From: Ephydatia muelleri
Lineage: Eukaryota; Porifera; Demospongiae; Spongillida; Spongillidae
Length of the DNA: 64,000 nt
NCBI GenBank assembly: GCA_013339895.1
Contig: JABACO010000015.1
Location: forward strand, 7,948,565-8,012,564
Direction of reading: 5' to 3'
The position numbers were made by a program, and so were the translations under genes. Under the pieces are notes generated by a model that made no database searches, was not told the DNA's origin, and was given only the letters and a program-made list of their open reading frames with translations. Positions 9,650 through 21,620 of the stretch are shown here, piece by piece (position 1 is the first letter of the stretch; each line of letters begins with the position of its first letter).

Positions 9650-10121
9650 TGGGTGTGTTGTGGTGTGTTGTGTTGTGTATTTTGTCTTGGTCAATAATGA
9701 CTGAACCATAGGTAAATCCTTCATTATTACTTGACCCATCCATTCCACAATCGTTCCCAGTTCTAGCTGTACATCCGAAATAACTTAATCTTTTTTTTGA
9801 CATCTGCTGTAATAACTTAACCTTCTCTTCCCACCGAATATTCCACACAAAGGGCTGTGTTAATACGTGTATTAATGAAACGAACAGTGATTATATTTTG
9901 CCCAAGCATTATGTGATTAACACATTGTAGCATGTGATTCAAATGACATAGCTGAACCAATGCGCATCATGCCATTTTTTTTTTCTAACTTATTGCTAAA
10001 AATAAATAAACAAGAATACAGGTATTAACGTATATATCGTATATTAAACATTAGGGCATACAAACAAAAACATTAAACTGCATTTGAGCCTGCTGGGAAC
10101 AGGACAGATCGATGGCAGAGT
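9650..10121. other. intergenic, 3' region of SEC14-like gene 1
   Basis: AATAAA-like signals (around 10000-10010) may serve the upstream gene. No coding exon is seen before the retroelement fragment. Confidence 0.4.
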
Positions 10122-10390
10122 CTAGTGGGGAGCATGTGCCTCGATGGTATGACGATCTTGAGCCATGAAGACACATGATTGCAACGAAAAGAGACGAAGC
10201 CAAAACAGGGTTAAGCTGTATGGCTGATCGTGCTTTTCTGCAATAAGTGATGCAAGCCTCTTATAGAAGGTTTTGGCAGCAGGGCCTAATCCACCAGAAG
10301 CAGAAAGCACCAGTGGTGTGAAACATCCACATTTTTTTGGTTGTGTATGGCTTAGACATGCATACACGTGAGTGTAGCGATAATGAGATA
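10122..10390 (-). pseudogene. fragment of a retrotransposon ORF C-terminus
   Basis: The minus strand reads FTPLVLSASGGLGPAAK, then FYKRLASLIAEK and PYSLTLFWLR. A frame break is followed by AIMCLHGSRSSYHR in another frame. This order is the conserved C-terminal block of a reverse-transcriptase ORF family common in sponges and cnidarians. The related block at 55812-55990 has the same WLRC...LLRNAIVCL pattern. It is a short decayed remnant between the two SEC14-like genes. Confidence 0.55.
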
Positions 10391-10452
10391 ATCAAGAAAC
10401 TCAATGACGTAATGTATGTAAATTATTTGCCGCACACGCCCTCTTTACTTCG

Positions 10453-13030
10453 ATGAGCGGACACGTAGGGGACCTCAGCCCAGCACAGGAGGAGGCCCTA
10501 AGAAAAGTAACCTCACATTAGAACAAATGCGAGACACCGTGAGACCTCTTTTTCTTCGTCCTACCCAAAGCTGAAGGCCTCGCTCTCTGACGTCACACTG
10601 CCCGAGAATGACGACTACTTCTTTCTACGCTGGCTGCGAGGTAAGTCCGCGCCGTGAACCCGCGGTAAGTGAGCAAATCTGCGTTTATCCAGCCGTCAAA
10701 TTCGACGTGCACAAAGCGGAAGATCGTCTGAGAAAGGTCAGACCATCGAGTGACCTCGTTGGGTGCTGCATATCTCAAAGGCCCCTCATCATCGATATAG
10801 CATGTGGAGTTCAGGAGGGAGTATGGGGTGGACACAATACTAACAGATTGGTCACCTCCAGAGGTGAGAGCGCTGTCCTGTGCCTTCACGTTGTTGTAAG
10901 GCCTGGGGACTCTCAGGTACTGGTCAAGTATTTTCCAACTGGCTTCTTTGGCGAAGACAGGGATGGGCACCCCGTCTATTATGACAACCTTGGCAACCTG
11001 GACCCAAAAGGTTGGCGAATATCACATTTCCACATATAGGCTGCCATTAAAATGGCTTCCTTTGTGTCTCATAGGATTGCACAGGTCATGCAGGCAAGAG
11101 GACATCGTCAAACTGAAAGTGATGCACGCCGAAATGTTTGCAGCTAAAACCAGGGAATTCACTGAGAAGGTTGGCACTAGAATTAACCTGATGCCTTAAA
11201 AAGAGACCTGCCTTTGTTTCTTAGAAGGGAAGGAAGATAGAGACAATCACATCTGTGATTGATATGGAGAACCTAAGCTTCCACAGGCACTACTACTGGC
11301 CAGGTAAGGCAGGGTGAGGCTTAGATAAAGGAGGGGACAGGTATGGGGTTCAGATGATGGGTGGTGGGCTCAAATAGGGGCAAAGTCAGATATAGCGTAA
11401 GGTTGAATGTGCTCCATGGTGTAACAATCCTTTCTCTGGTAGGGATCAACCTGTTTACTGAGGTAAGTACCTGAAGTGTTGAATGTGTAGAGTGTTTTGA
11501 TACACGAGAGACGTGTAGGTGTCTGATGTTGTGAGTCTGGATGTGTGACCTTGTGAATGTGGATGTGTGACCTTGTGAATGTGATGTGTGACCTTGTGAA
11601 TGTGGATGTGTGACCTTGTGAAATGTGGATGTGTGACCTTGTGAATGTGGATGTGTGACTTTGTGAAATGTGGATGTGTGATCTTGTGAAATGTGACCTT
11701 GTGAATGTGGATGTGTGACCTTGTGAAATGTAGATGTGTGACCTTGTGAATGTGGATGTGTGACCTTGTGAAATGTAGATGTGTGACCTCGTGAAATGTG
11801 GATGTGTGACCTCGTGAATGTGGATGTGTGATGTTGGGGAATGTGGGCACAAGATGGGTGGATAGGTAATTGTTCAAAATCAATCTGAGGTGGATGTTAT
11901 GAATCTAAACTTTTGCATCCACAGATGAGTGGTGTTTTTCAGCATCACTATCCTGAGAGGAGTCATCGTATTCTGGCTGTCAAAGGTTGGGAGGCTAAAA
12001 TAACCCCCATTGCCAGCTCTCCACAATAACTCCCATCCTCCATAGCTCCAAGAATATTCCCTGCTCTCTACAATGTAGTCAAACGCTTTATTGATGAAAA
12101 TACAAAGTCTAAAATCGTTGTACTTGGAGGTGAGTAATGGTCACTATGTGTGTTGTCATGTGATCGTAGGGAGGAGTCATGTGACCAGGGGGGAGGGATC
12201 ACAGTGTGGTATCACATGTGATCAAGGGGAGGGGCATTCATGTTTTGCAGCAAATTGGAAGGAGGAGCTTCTCCAGTACATCAGTCCTGACCAGCTTCCC
12301 CAGGCCTATGGTGGAACCAGGTGTGAGCCTGATCCCATGTGTACAAACTTTGTAAGCTGAGGGAAGTGTAAAGATAGATATCTACAACTCCTCATTACTG
12401 TCCACACAGATCACTGTTGGGGGGGACATACCACCAGAGTATTACTTGACCAACCTCACTGAGACTAGCAAGGAGGATATGGAGAGTGTGTTAGTGTCCA
12501 GAGGGTCTTCCTATGAGAGGGAGTTCACAGTAGAGCTACCAGGGACTGTCATTAGGTGAGATGCACAGGTTGAGGGCCTGGGGACGAGACATTCATAAGG
12601 GCGTGGCTTGTGTATCCAGGTGGGAGTTCATTACAAACGATCATGACATCAGCTTTGGATGGTACCAGAAGTCTGGAGCCAAGAGGAGAAGATTTCTTCC
12701 CCCAACAACAGAGATGTCTGAAGTGGTATGGAGTGGGGTGGTGGGGGCATGACTACCCAATGGTGTCATAACCTCCTTCTGTTAAGGTTCCAATGAAGCG
12801 TCGAAACAGTCATATTGTTCCAGAGAGTGGCGTATTGCTTTGTAGTACAGCTGGAATATGTGAGAGAGGAGTGCACAGATTTGTTCCTCTCAATGACCTT
12901 CCCCTCACCCACATATTTGTTCCTCTCAATGACCTTCCCCTCACCCACAGATGTGATGAAGTTTGATAACAGCTACAGCTGGACTAGGTCCAAGGAGGTC
13001 TTTTATTCCGTCAAACTGCTACCCTCCTGA
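10453..13030 (+). CDS. SEC14-like protein 2 of 2 (CRAL-TRIO and GOLD), tail lost by frameshift
   Basis: Exons: 10453-10506, 10571-10640, 10693-10736, 10801-10863, 10917-11010, 11075-11169, 11225-11303, 11443-11462, 11925-11985, 12046-12129, 12251-12351, 12410-12555, 12620-12725, 12787-12859 and 12951-13030. Exons 1-14 have exactly the lengths of gene 1. The product is 389 residues, close to vertebrate SEC14L2. The CRAL-TRIO and GOLD domains are complete. An extra C at 13021-13026 (CCCTCC instead of CCTCC) puts TGA at 13028, right after KLLPS, and removes the acidic tail present in gene 1. Exons 10-14 and their introns are almost identical to gene 1, while introns 1-9 are unrelated. Either the shortened protein is functional or the extra base is an assembly error. 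Confidence 0.88.
11515..11845. repeat. 22-23-base minisatellite in intron 8 of SEC14-like gene 2
   Basis: About 15 units of the type GTGTGACCTTGTGAATGTGGAT with small indels. The paralogous intron of gene 1 carries different repeats, so the two arrays arose independently. Confidence 0.9.
12876..12950 (+). repeat. 36-base tandem duplication at the last intron's 3' end
   Basis: The segment from ATTTGTTCC through CTCACCCACA is repeated twice directly before the final exon. Gene 1 has a single copy. The second copy keeps the functional acceptor (CCCACAG). Confidence 0.85.
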
Positions 13031-13178
13031 CACCGAGCTAAGTGTGCCACAGATGGCAGCTGAGGAAGATGGGACTGGGGAGGAGGAAGAATTCTATGAA
13101 TGTGGTGATGGTCCTGAGGACAGGACTGTGCAGAATGGTGACCCCAGTCCTGTGGGTGACCCTAATCCTATGTCCTGA
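13031..13178 (+). pseudogene. residual out-of-frame coding tail of SEC14-like gene 2
   Basis: In the frame shifted by one, the DNA still encodes a tail homologous to gene 1: DTELSVPQMAAEE, an acidic run, EFYECG and a stretch rich in Asp, Pro and Ser, ending at a stop at 13178. Keeping an open frame after the shift implies that the shift is recent or is a sequence error. Confidence 0.7.
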
Positions 13179-13259
13179 AGGTGACCCCATTTCAGAGGGT
13201 GGCCCCAGCCCTGTGTGTGACCCCAATCCTGTGGGTCGTCAAAGCACTGCATAGAAATA

Positions 13260-15045
13260 TTGTGTGTGCTCTGTGGTTTGTTGCGTTTTTGCATGTAGAT
13301 AATTGTCATACCCTCGTTTTAGTCCTTCATCTTGTTCTTGAGCATGGCTATAGCCCAGACTGGCACTTGAACATGTATCTTTGAGCTACAGAGCAATTCA
13401 CAATGAATTGTTATTCCAATTTTGCACTTTGTTAAAAAAGAATTTATAAATACGTTTTCATAAAATAAAAAATAACGCACAAGACAAAGGTACATATACT
13501 TAGAATACATAAAAACAAGAAATGCTACCCTCTACTGTAATGTCTTGTTCAGGAATCAGATGGTAATGGGTGATCTGCTGCCATGTGTGGCAGCAGATTA
13601 ATTTTAATAAGTGTGAGCAACTTGCGCTTAATTGATGCAAAGCAGTTGTAAAATGGAAAAGTGCCCATTGTTTTCATCGAAAGCTTCGTATCCATCAACA
13701 AATTGTAATTATGGGGCGAGGGGAAGTGGAGGGGTGGGGAAAATACTCCTCCAGACCTGGTTTGGGTCAACCCCATAAACATTTGATTCTGTACATGTAT
13801 TCTTAAAGTATACATGGATGGACTTACAAGTTGTACATTTGCCAGATAATTGCATGTTTTAGTTGATATGTACAATTCATTGATCTATCATTAATCTTTA
13901 TAGGGAGTCTAGTTCAAATATGCCTTTTTTTCATTAGCAACATGAACAAGGTTAGGCGGAGTCGGAAGCAATATGCACACAGGCCACGTTTATAGTCCTA
14001 GCTGTTCCAGTTCCACATGCTGCTTTGTAGTAGAAAAGCAACTGACTATAAATGAAGATAGGCATGCAAAACATTTATAATCATGTGTCTGAATTTGTGC
14101 ATTAACCAATTAACACCAAGAGACACATATTTGCATCAAACATTATTCAAGACTGTTTGAAAAATTATAAGTTTGTCATATTCACGGCTTCAGTTTGTAT
14201 CGTTGAAAGTCCGTTTGTGCTTCTCAAAATCACTCTTCTTTAGTTAAAGCAACATATTAAATTTAATCAGTTGCTTTAATTGTAGTACTGATCATGACAT
14301 TGTTCTTTTTAAAGGAAGTTTTGTCACTACTCAAGTACACTGTTATTGATCATGGCCAGTACACCTCATAAGGGATCAGAATTATAGAGTCAGTAGTGGT
14401 GCAAAGAGTATGTTCAGCCTATAGTTTGTTCATGCTTAGAACTTTTGCATAACGAATTATCACTATGATTAGCATATAGCAGAATGAATTGAGTATATTT
14501 GCTATACAATAAGCTCTCAATTGATGCCAACAGGTCACACAGGTCCACAAAGGCCATGGTTAGCCTTAACGATGATTACATACGAGAAGAGATAATGATA
14601 TTCATTTTTGGGTCTGTGTACGAAGCTACAGATGAGTGATGTTATTTTTTTACTCCCTGTCAGTTGTCTTGGACCTTGACTGCAATGGTCAATGGTGATA
14701 TGAAAGAGTGGCTATATACTTTATAGCTTGGTCTCGTACAAAATGTAGGAATAAATATATGTGTACTTCATAATGCATGTGTTATTGTCTCTATATATTT
14801 ATGCATTTGGATATGAAAAGGCCTGTGCTACGCATTTAAAATTTCCAGTATAATTCAGTGCCTTATAACTATGTGACAGATTGTTCGGTTCTCAGTGCGT
14901 AAGAATCTTCGAGTAAAGACTTCTTGGCTCGAATTAAACATATTTAGGTCCCATTTCACTGCAAACGGTCCCATATAATATAAAATTTATATTATAATGA
15001 TGTAAAGCGTCAATAATGTAATACTGAATATTTCTTTGATGCGTG
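13260..15045. other. intergenic, no gene seen
   Basis: AT-rich DNA with poly(A)-like signals near 13465 for the upstream gene. No splice-consistent exons, tandem arrays or inverted repeats were recognised. Confidence 0.45.
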
Positions 15046-15059
15046 CATCATTGCATTGA

Positions 15060-15445
15060 CATTCGTCTCGTCCCCACTTTTGGATACGGGACGACTATAG
15101 CATCATATTGGAATTTGTGCACATAAAGATGGTTTGGGTATGCTGTATATTCCCATCCCAGCTCCAGACACGTAGGGTCATTGATTTTATGCTTTCTGGT
15201 CTCAGCTTCCTCTGCTACAGCCCCTTCAGACAGGCTTGCTGCTGTTAGGATTGAAGGGATTAAGGGAGAGGTCACCGTGATGTCAAAGGCAGCATGTTTC
15301 CTCTCTCCCAATTGAGGACAAGTAAATCCGCTGACCAGGTATGGCTTAGGTCAGGTGTAAGACCGCTGCCCAACTCTACCCTCACTCCAAGGTGGGCACG
15401 ATGGCAGAACTCAGCAAACATGTTACACAGATGATTGTGGCACCT
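15060..15445 (-). pseudogene. endonuclease-domain fragment of the RT family at 4557-6563
   Basis: Minus-strand translation gives FAEFCHRAHLG, then SADLLVLNWE, AAFDITVTSPL, and EAETRKHKINDPTCLELGW. These align in order with FEFCQRACLG, PADVLIPNWE, AAIDLCVTSPL and AEQRKHHSNDAKCEELGW of the complete ORF. One frame break occurs near 15305. The zinc knuckle and RT domain are absent, so this is a dead fragment of a diverged relative. Confidence 0.75.
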
Positions 15446-15449
15446 GTTT

Positions 15450-17100
15450 TACAGGACAAAGGGGAGGAGATTACCTAACCACCTATACTTTGTACTCAAG
15501 CTCACAATGATTTTGTCACACGCCAATCAAACACTAGCATAATGACCGCAGTACTGTATGTGTACCACAATTCATAATCTTAAAACCCCTGTGGTTGGAA
15601 AGCAACTGATGGTATGTGTACATGTAACCAGCTTAGCAAAAGGTCGCGGTATGCAGTCACTCTTTGAAAAGCCTACAAGTATAAGATCTGCGAATCTCTA
15701 CCAACACACATGCACATGGCTCTATGTATGTATAGCTGCATGCCTACAAGTTTGTCTCCCCCCCCCCTCGCACACTCTAATCATATGCCCCAATATATGT
15801 CCATTGCTAGGCTTGGCCTAATACATAGTATCTTGCCTTCCCATAAGTCTAGGGAGAAAACTGATACAGTATACATGCAAGCTAAATACACTACGAAGGT
15901 GTTACAGAAAGTTGACTACAGGGAAATGTTTATTTATTAAAGTACCAGCTGGTAACTATGTGTGAATGTTGTGAAGGGGGAGGGGGGGAGGGGTGAATGT
16001 AACATAATGTACCTTGCATCACACCTATAGCACTAGATGTGGCTGCATAAAGCAAACTGCTTATTCAGAGGCAAGGTTTAATACTGCAGCAAGGCCACCT
16101 CAAAGCATACCATGCACAGACAGGCCCGTTGGAAGCAATTGAAGAGTGGTCAGGCTAGCAGAGAGCAGGGGAAGGGTTGGAGGGAGAGGGGCAACCAGTC
16201 CCCTGCCCTCCTCCAGAAGCCAATTTACATATTTCCTGCAATCCGAGAGGCATTATTTGGGTCAGGATGATAGGAAAAGCACAATGAATGCATGAATTGT
16301 AAATGTCAATTTTTATTTTGTGCCACTTAAGTTTGCTCTTAATATTCAAGTTGAACTTTGCTGGTTCGTTATGCTTTTTGCTATCTGGTATATTAATAGT
16401 CTTTATTCTAAAAACAGATGAAGTTCTAAAATCATACTTTGTCATTCTATACATGGACAAAAGCAATTGAATCTCAGAATCTGAAAAATTATTACTGACA
16501 ACTTTGGTGACTTTGTTTGTCCCATCTTTTTGTTTGAACCCAAATGCATTAGGCTATTCCATATTTAATGATGATCGTACTGAGAGATGGATGAACACAA
16601 TAAATCACCCAGGACAATTAATAAATTCACCTGGATATCCAACGCTAACTACCATTGATAACTAATGTGTCCCCCTGTATGGCCATTAAATGGAATAGCT
16701 AGTCCATTATTCGAACGCCCTTCTCCAAAAACCTTGTCAACGTGTGGGTGCGTGTGTGTTATGTGCGTGTGCACGTAACTGTATGCGCGTGCGCATGTGC
16801 GTGTCGCAAAGGGCGGACTGAAAGCTTGCGTTTGTCTACATGTGAGTGTATGTATATGCGTGTGTAAGTATATGCGTGCGATTTGTGTGTCACACGCACG
16901 CGTGGGTCTGGGGACGAGACTATTGAGCTATATATTTTGTATCCCCAATTGATGCAGATTAATTATATTACTATCTATTTACTCAGTACCTTTCAAATTA
17001 TAAATTGCTATGATAGTAAAAACAACATGACGTAATAACTCTAATTATGAAATACTCAATTGAAAATCATATCCGGATATCAGGGATTCGAATAATGGGC
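15450..17100. other. intergenic, no gene seen
   Basis: Contains a short poly-C tract (15762-15772), a G-rich tract near 15975 and a TG/CG-rich stretch near 16740-16910. No coding exon or mobile-element signature is recognised. Confidence 0.4.
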
Positions 17101-17108
17101 GAATGGAC

Positions 17109-17569
17109 CCTTTGCATGAAAGATCGGAAGTACGATAAACGTCACGTCCGAAGTATAAGCCACAGCGGTTGCCTAGAGACATTGTGTCACGTTCGCGGAC
17201 CTTTGCGTAATAAAATGGCAACGCTCGTAGTCATTCCTTCCCGCTCGGACAGTGATCCTTCGGCTGATCCAGTTCCTCATCAAACTATGCTGCCAACCGT
17301 AAGTTTGACCGAGTCTGACATACCCAGAGCCTTTTTAAAGCCATCCATTTAAAAAGGCTCCGGGTATGTCAGACTCGGTCAAACTTACGGTTGGCAGCAT
17401 AGTTTGATGAGGAACTGGATCAGCCGAAGGATCAATGTCTGAGCAGACTCCGAGCGTTGCCATTTTATTACGCAAAGGTCCGCGGACGTGACACAATGTC
17501 TCTAGGCAACCGCTGTGGTTTTTACTCCAGACGTGACGTTTATCGTACTTCCGATCTTTCATGCAAAGG
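17109..17569. repeat. foldback: about 225-base inverted-repeat arms with an 8-base loop
   Basis: The left arm (17109-17339) and right arm (17348-17569) are near-identical reverse complements around a short spacer. They differ by a 13-base indel and several substitutions. Each arm contains GTTGCCTAGAGAC, similar to an RFX-type X-box. No target-site duplication is evident. Overlapping ORFs on both strands are mirror images of each other and not genes. Confidence 0.88.
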
Positions 17570-17907
17570 TTCGATGCTGACGAGGAATACCTAAGTACCT
17601 CCGAATGGAGAAACATAAACCGGTTATTTCGAATAGATAAAATTGACTAATCGATTTTTCCGAGTAATGCTAAGTTGCTATTCGAACGGATAGGTTTTCC
17701 CGAATATCCGAATAATCTGATAACCGATTACACAGATGTAACCACATGCAGGTGACATGGGGAAGCTACCCGCATGCAACACAAATGCACTTTTCTGTAG
17801 ATTGACGAACGAGTTATAGACAGAAAATATGCTCACAGCAGAATATGGAGGCGTAGACTACATAATTTGTAGCATGTAGATAGTTAAGGATGGTAGTGTG
17901 GGAACTT

Positions 17908-17910
<3 letters not shown>

Positions 17911-17952
<42 letters not shown>

Positions 17953-17954
17953 CA
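17911..17954. repeat. (TG)n microsatellite
   Basis: A near-perfect dinucleotide run in the left arm. The mirror copy in the right arm is (AC)n at 26100-26132. Confidence 0.95.
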
Positions 17955-19280
17955 GTGTGTTGTGGTTTGTGTGCCTGTGGATTACATGTAGTGATCATAC
18001 CACTTGCCTAAAAGAACAAACATGTTTTGATCAGAGTTGGGGTGAAAGATGGGGGTGTTTTGGATAGTATCAGGGTCAATGATGAATTTCCAAATTGTTG
18101 CAACATGTATAGCCCCAACTCTGTTCAAAACACATGTGCTTATCACTGTGAGGTAAGTGATGTAACTACATGCAGGTGACATCGGCAAATGCCCTTTTCT
18201 GTAGTACAGTGGAGTGCTGGTGACATGCATAATGGATGCTGCATCGATATGACATAGGCATGCATGAGGCGGATTGAATATGATGTTGGGAGCTGGATTT
18301 CAAGTACAAGCCAAGCTTCCACACTCATATGCAGGTTTTTTTTTGTATGTACATGTCTGGTGACTGAAAAGCAGAATTACATCAGTGAGCACACTATGGT
18401 GAATTCCTAATCAGTCACGTGCAATAACTGAGCACACTTTTTCACCATTCACCATTAGAAGCTATCATGCACTTGTCACCAAATGACAAAAGGACTGAAA
18501 TATATCAATAAACTTTGTCAATTTTCCAAAAATAGATACTGAAACTGATGAGATATAAAAAACACTCGCACACACAAAATGTGAGTATACGTGCATGGTT
18601 ACATTGTGTTTACACATACACTTCAAATTGTTAGCTCAGTGATATGGTAAATGTCTTGACAGGTATTTAAGCCAACTATCAGATCCAATATCATTAAAAT
18701 TATATCTCAGCTCCAATGAACTTGTTCAAAAGTCATAGGGTGAAAAGTTGAATTAAAAACCCAGTTCACTCTAGGAATGAGGCCAAACGTACCGATTTCT
18801 CCATATATGTGGCGTGAACATTACACAAGCTAACTGCTCAGTGTGTTTCAAAGTCCTACAGTAATATGCTTAAAAGGTATTTATCAGAATAAAGGATAGG
18901 TGACTATGTATAGTATGTATCAGATTAGGAAGATGTGCGTACACCTCATTGAAAGAGTGCAGTATGAGATATGTTATGAAAGGTAGTTATCAACATGTTG
19001 CACATACCTTGTAGCCTGTTATGTGTCTTCGTTGTCAGTATTTGTTATGTGAAAGTGGAGTTGTACAGCTAACGAGAAAGGTAATATTATAACTTACGTG
19101 GGCGTTATTCGTTTCCGGCGAGTCGATTGCTACGAACACAACTCACAAACATCGCTATGTTATAGGTTTCAGCATCCATGTTTGGGAGATGAATGGTATG
19201 TTTCAGACTTTTTGTCACTCTGTGACAAGTGCACGAAAACTTATAAATTGTGAATCGACTCGCGGAAATAATTTATTTAG

Positions 19281-19459
19281 GCACAGTGAAAAAACCACGT
19301 CAAATCAATTATTGATTCGCAATTGATTTGACATTTGACAGTAAAATCAAGCGCAAATCAAGCGCACTTGATTTTACTATGAAATCATGCCTTGATTTAA
19401 CAATTGATTTAAAATCCGTTGTGAAATCAATAATTGATTCGACGCGTTTTTTTGCTGTG
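19281..19459. mobile_element. small MITE with CACAG termini
   Basis: The ends CACAGTGAAAAAACC... and ...TTTTTTTGCTGTG are imperfect inverted repeats that both include AATCAATTATTGATT. The right arm near 24765 and the other copy near 49285 lack this block and so give filled and empty sites. The insertion followed duplication of the unit. Confidence 0.75.
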
Positions 19460-20190
19460 AGCTAGGAGTTTGTGATAGTGTACAGTTACAATTGTCCGGA
19501 CGATCCTTTCCTCTATCATTGGACTATCGCGCGAAATTCTACTAGTATTTCAGAGTGTGGCCAATAACCTTGCGTACCTCATAATGGCTCATATCACTTT
19601 TCATGAATTTTCAAATTGGTATTCTAAATATTGAAACGATATTCTAACTTAACACACGAAATAGAAGGTTCTTTGCGCAACTGTTCACTAAAACAGACAT
19701 CAATTATCGAGTCCATCGATATCAGTCAGTGCCCTTTTCCTTGTGCCGAGTTCGACTTTTTATCCTTCTTTACACCAATGGGCCATCTCTTTTAGGCGCA
19801 TCGCTACTTTGCTTTCCATCCATCACGGCTGTTTGAAGTGGGCAAAAGGATCATAATTAGAACATTACATTGACATTTACTGTCCATTTTCAAAATGGCA
19901 CCCCGATAGCTCAAAAATAAAGCCCTGTATCCTGCACTACGAGTATATGTTATGCACCCCCCAAAAGTAGATCCTAACGGCTAAACTTGTTTTCTTTCAT
20001 CTGTGATCACACGCATGTTCTGGTGTTGGTCGTTACGCTGTACTTAGCTATGCGTAAAAGGCGCGAAAGTTCCACAAAAGTCTGACAGCTGTAACTTTTC
20101 TTCCACCCTTATAAGTGCCCACGAAAAAAAACAAAAAAAAAAAAACGAGAAGAGCTCACTCTATATCAAAAGTTACAGCGTTCCAAACAT

Positions 20191-20671
20191 TGGGCTATTC
20201 CATAAAATAATTGTACACCCCTACTGATGACCAAAAAAGTTGTCCAGAGGGGGTCCAATGGTAATGTCCTAGGGGGATGTTCTATTGCAGTGAGATGTGT
20301 CCAAAGGGGGGTCCAATGGCAATGATGGCAATGTCCTAGGGGTGTCGCACAGTGAGATGTGTCTGGATGGGTTTCAAAGGTAATGGTATCCTACATCAGG
20401 ATGTGTCCAGAGGGGGTTCAATGGTAATGTCCTAGGGGGGTGTCCTACATTGAGATGTGTCCAGAGGGGGTTCAATGGTAATGTCCTAAGGGGGTATCCT
20501 ACATCAGGTTGTGTCCAGAGGGGGTTCAATGGTAATGTACAGGGAAGTGTGTCCAGAGGGGGTCCAAAATAAATGTCCTGGGGGGGTATGGTGTAGAGGC
20601 TTTATGTCCTGGGGGGATACCTTGACATTAGTCATCAGTAGGGGTGTACAATTATATTATGGAATAGCCCA
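20191..20671. mobile_element. MITE with 41-base TIRs and an internal tandem array
   Basis: TIRs at 20191-20231 and 20631-20671 differ at one base and begin TGGGCTATTCCATAA. ATT lies on both sides if the TIR is taken to start at GGGC, a possible 3-base target duplication. The interior is a G-rich tandem array of roughly 60-base units (GTCCAGAGGGGGTTCAATGG type), about seven copies. Confidence 0.85.
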
Positions 20672-20689
20672 TTCAGATTGCATTTTGAG

Positions 20690-21620
20690 TGAACGGTACT
20701 GTATGCGCGATCGTAGAAAAAATTGTGACGGTTTATGTTCTCTTTACTGCAGCTATTGAACCATTGAACGTTATCATGCCAGAACGTAACTACATGTAGG
20801 GTACACATATACATAAGACTAAATAACGATTTCAGGTATGTACAGGTCATCAGTAACATATAGTCAACTAAGAACTCATAAATGGTCATTGTAACGTCAT
20901 CTCCGTCATCCTGATTTTCATCATGTTTCCAGTACGTAGCAGTACCTTTTGGCATTTTTGACTTTTCTGTTTCTTATAGTTTGAAACTTTCGCTTGAGAA
21001 GCTGCTTTGAAATCAAAATCTCCTTTAGTTTCAATTATCTGTGTAAACATGCATCGTTCACAGTGGATTCTTAGCTTCCGTGAGATGGAACAATAAGAAC
21101 TACTTGGTTTGTCAACTACTGGACACAATGAGGTAGAAGTATGAGGTGCTGAAAGGGTTTGAATTGGAAGGATAAATTGCTCATCTAACAGATTAATTAT
21201 GACATCCCAATTCCGATGTACATGCATGCTTCTTCATTATTTTTATTGTATCTGTGAAACGTTGTATTGACCTCTGTAAGGCATCCATGTTGACAAATGC
21301 TCCAGCTTGCAGAGAAGCCACTTTTATGGCAGTGTCTGAAATGCGTTATTTGTATATAGGTACATACCAATCGTTTTCTTAGTACTGCATGCAGCCTGTA
21401 GAATATTGCCAGCACTCATACCACTTCAAATTTCTCAAGATGCTTGTTAAAATCATTAGCAGTCTTCATCTTAATATAAAAAATGACACATTTGTTTACA
21501 ACGTCTACGTATATTTTGACATTTACTAAGTCAATATAATTGGCCTGGGGACTAGGCTTGAAATGAAAACCTTGTTTAAAAAGCACCTTGGGAATCGGTT
21601 GTAAATTACAGAATTGCAAT
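20690..21620 (-). pseudogene. unrecognised split coding remnant
   Basis: The minus strand has coding-looking blocks in several frames. One is ASLQAGAFVNMDALQRSIQ (about 21320-21270). A second runs through LLDEQFILPIQ to CPVVDKPSSSYC and LRIHCERCMFTQ (about 21210-21040). A third is GDFDFKAASQAKVSNYKKQ (about 21020-20960). An acceptor-like site precedes the third. I do not recognise the family. The blocks sit in DNA that interrupts the left arm of the large inverted element, so this is probably another mobile-element remnant. Confidence 0.3.

Noticed and set aside
11370..11883. Minus-strand ORFs rich in His, Thr and Ser
   Set aside because: They are the antisense of the 22-base minisatellite in intron 8 of SEC14-like gene 2.
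15762..16000. Possible small ORFs near poly-C and G-rich tracts
   Set aside because: No splice signals, codon bias or homology could be seen.
17047..17616. Two similar ORFs (about 100 aa) on opposite strands
   Set aside because: They are mirror images created by the foldback at 17109-17569, with no family match.
19281..19300. CACAGTGAAAAAACC resembling a V(D)J heptamer next to a nonamer
   Set aside because: There is no 12- or 23-base spacer, and the sequence is the terminus of a MITE absent from the other copies of the RAG1-N-like unit.
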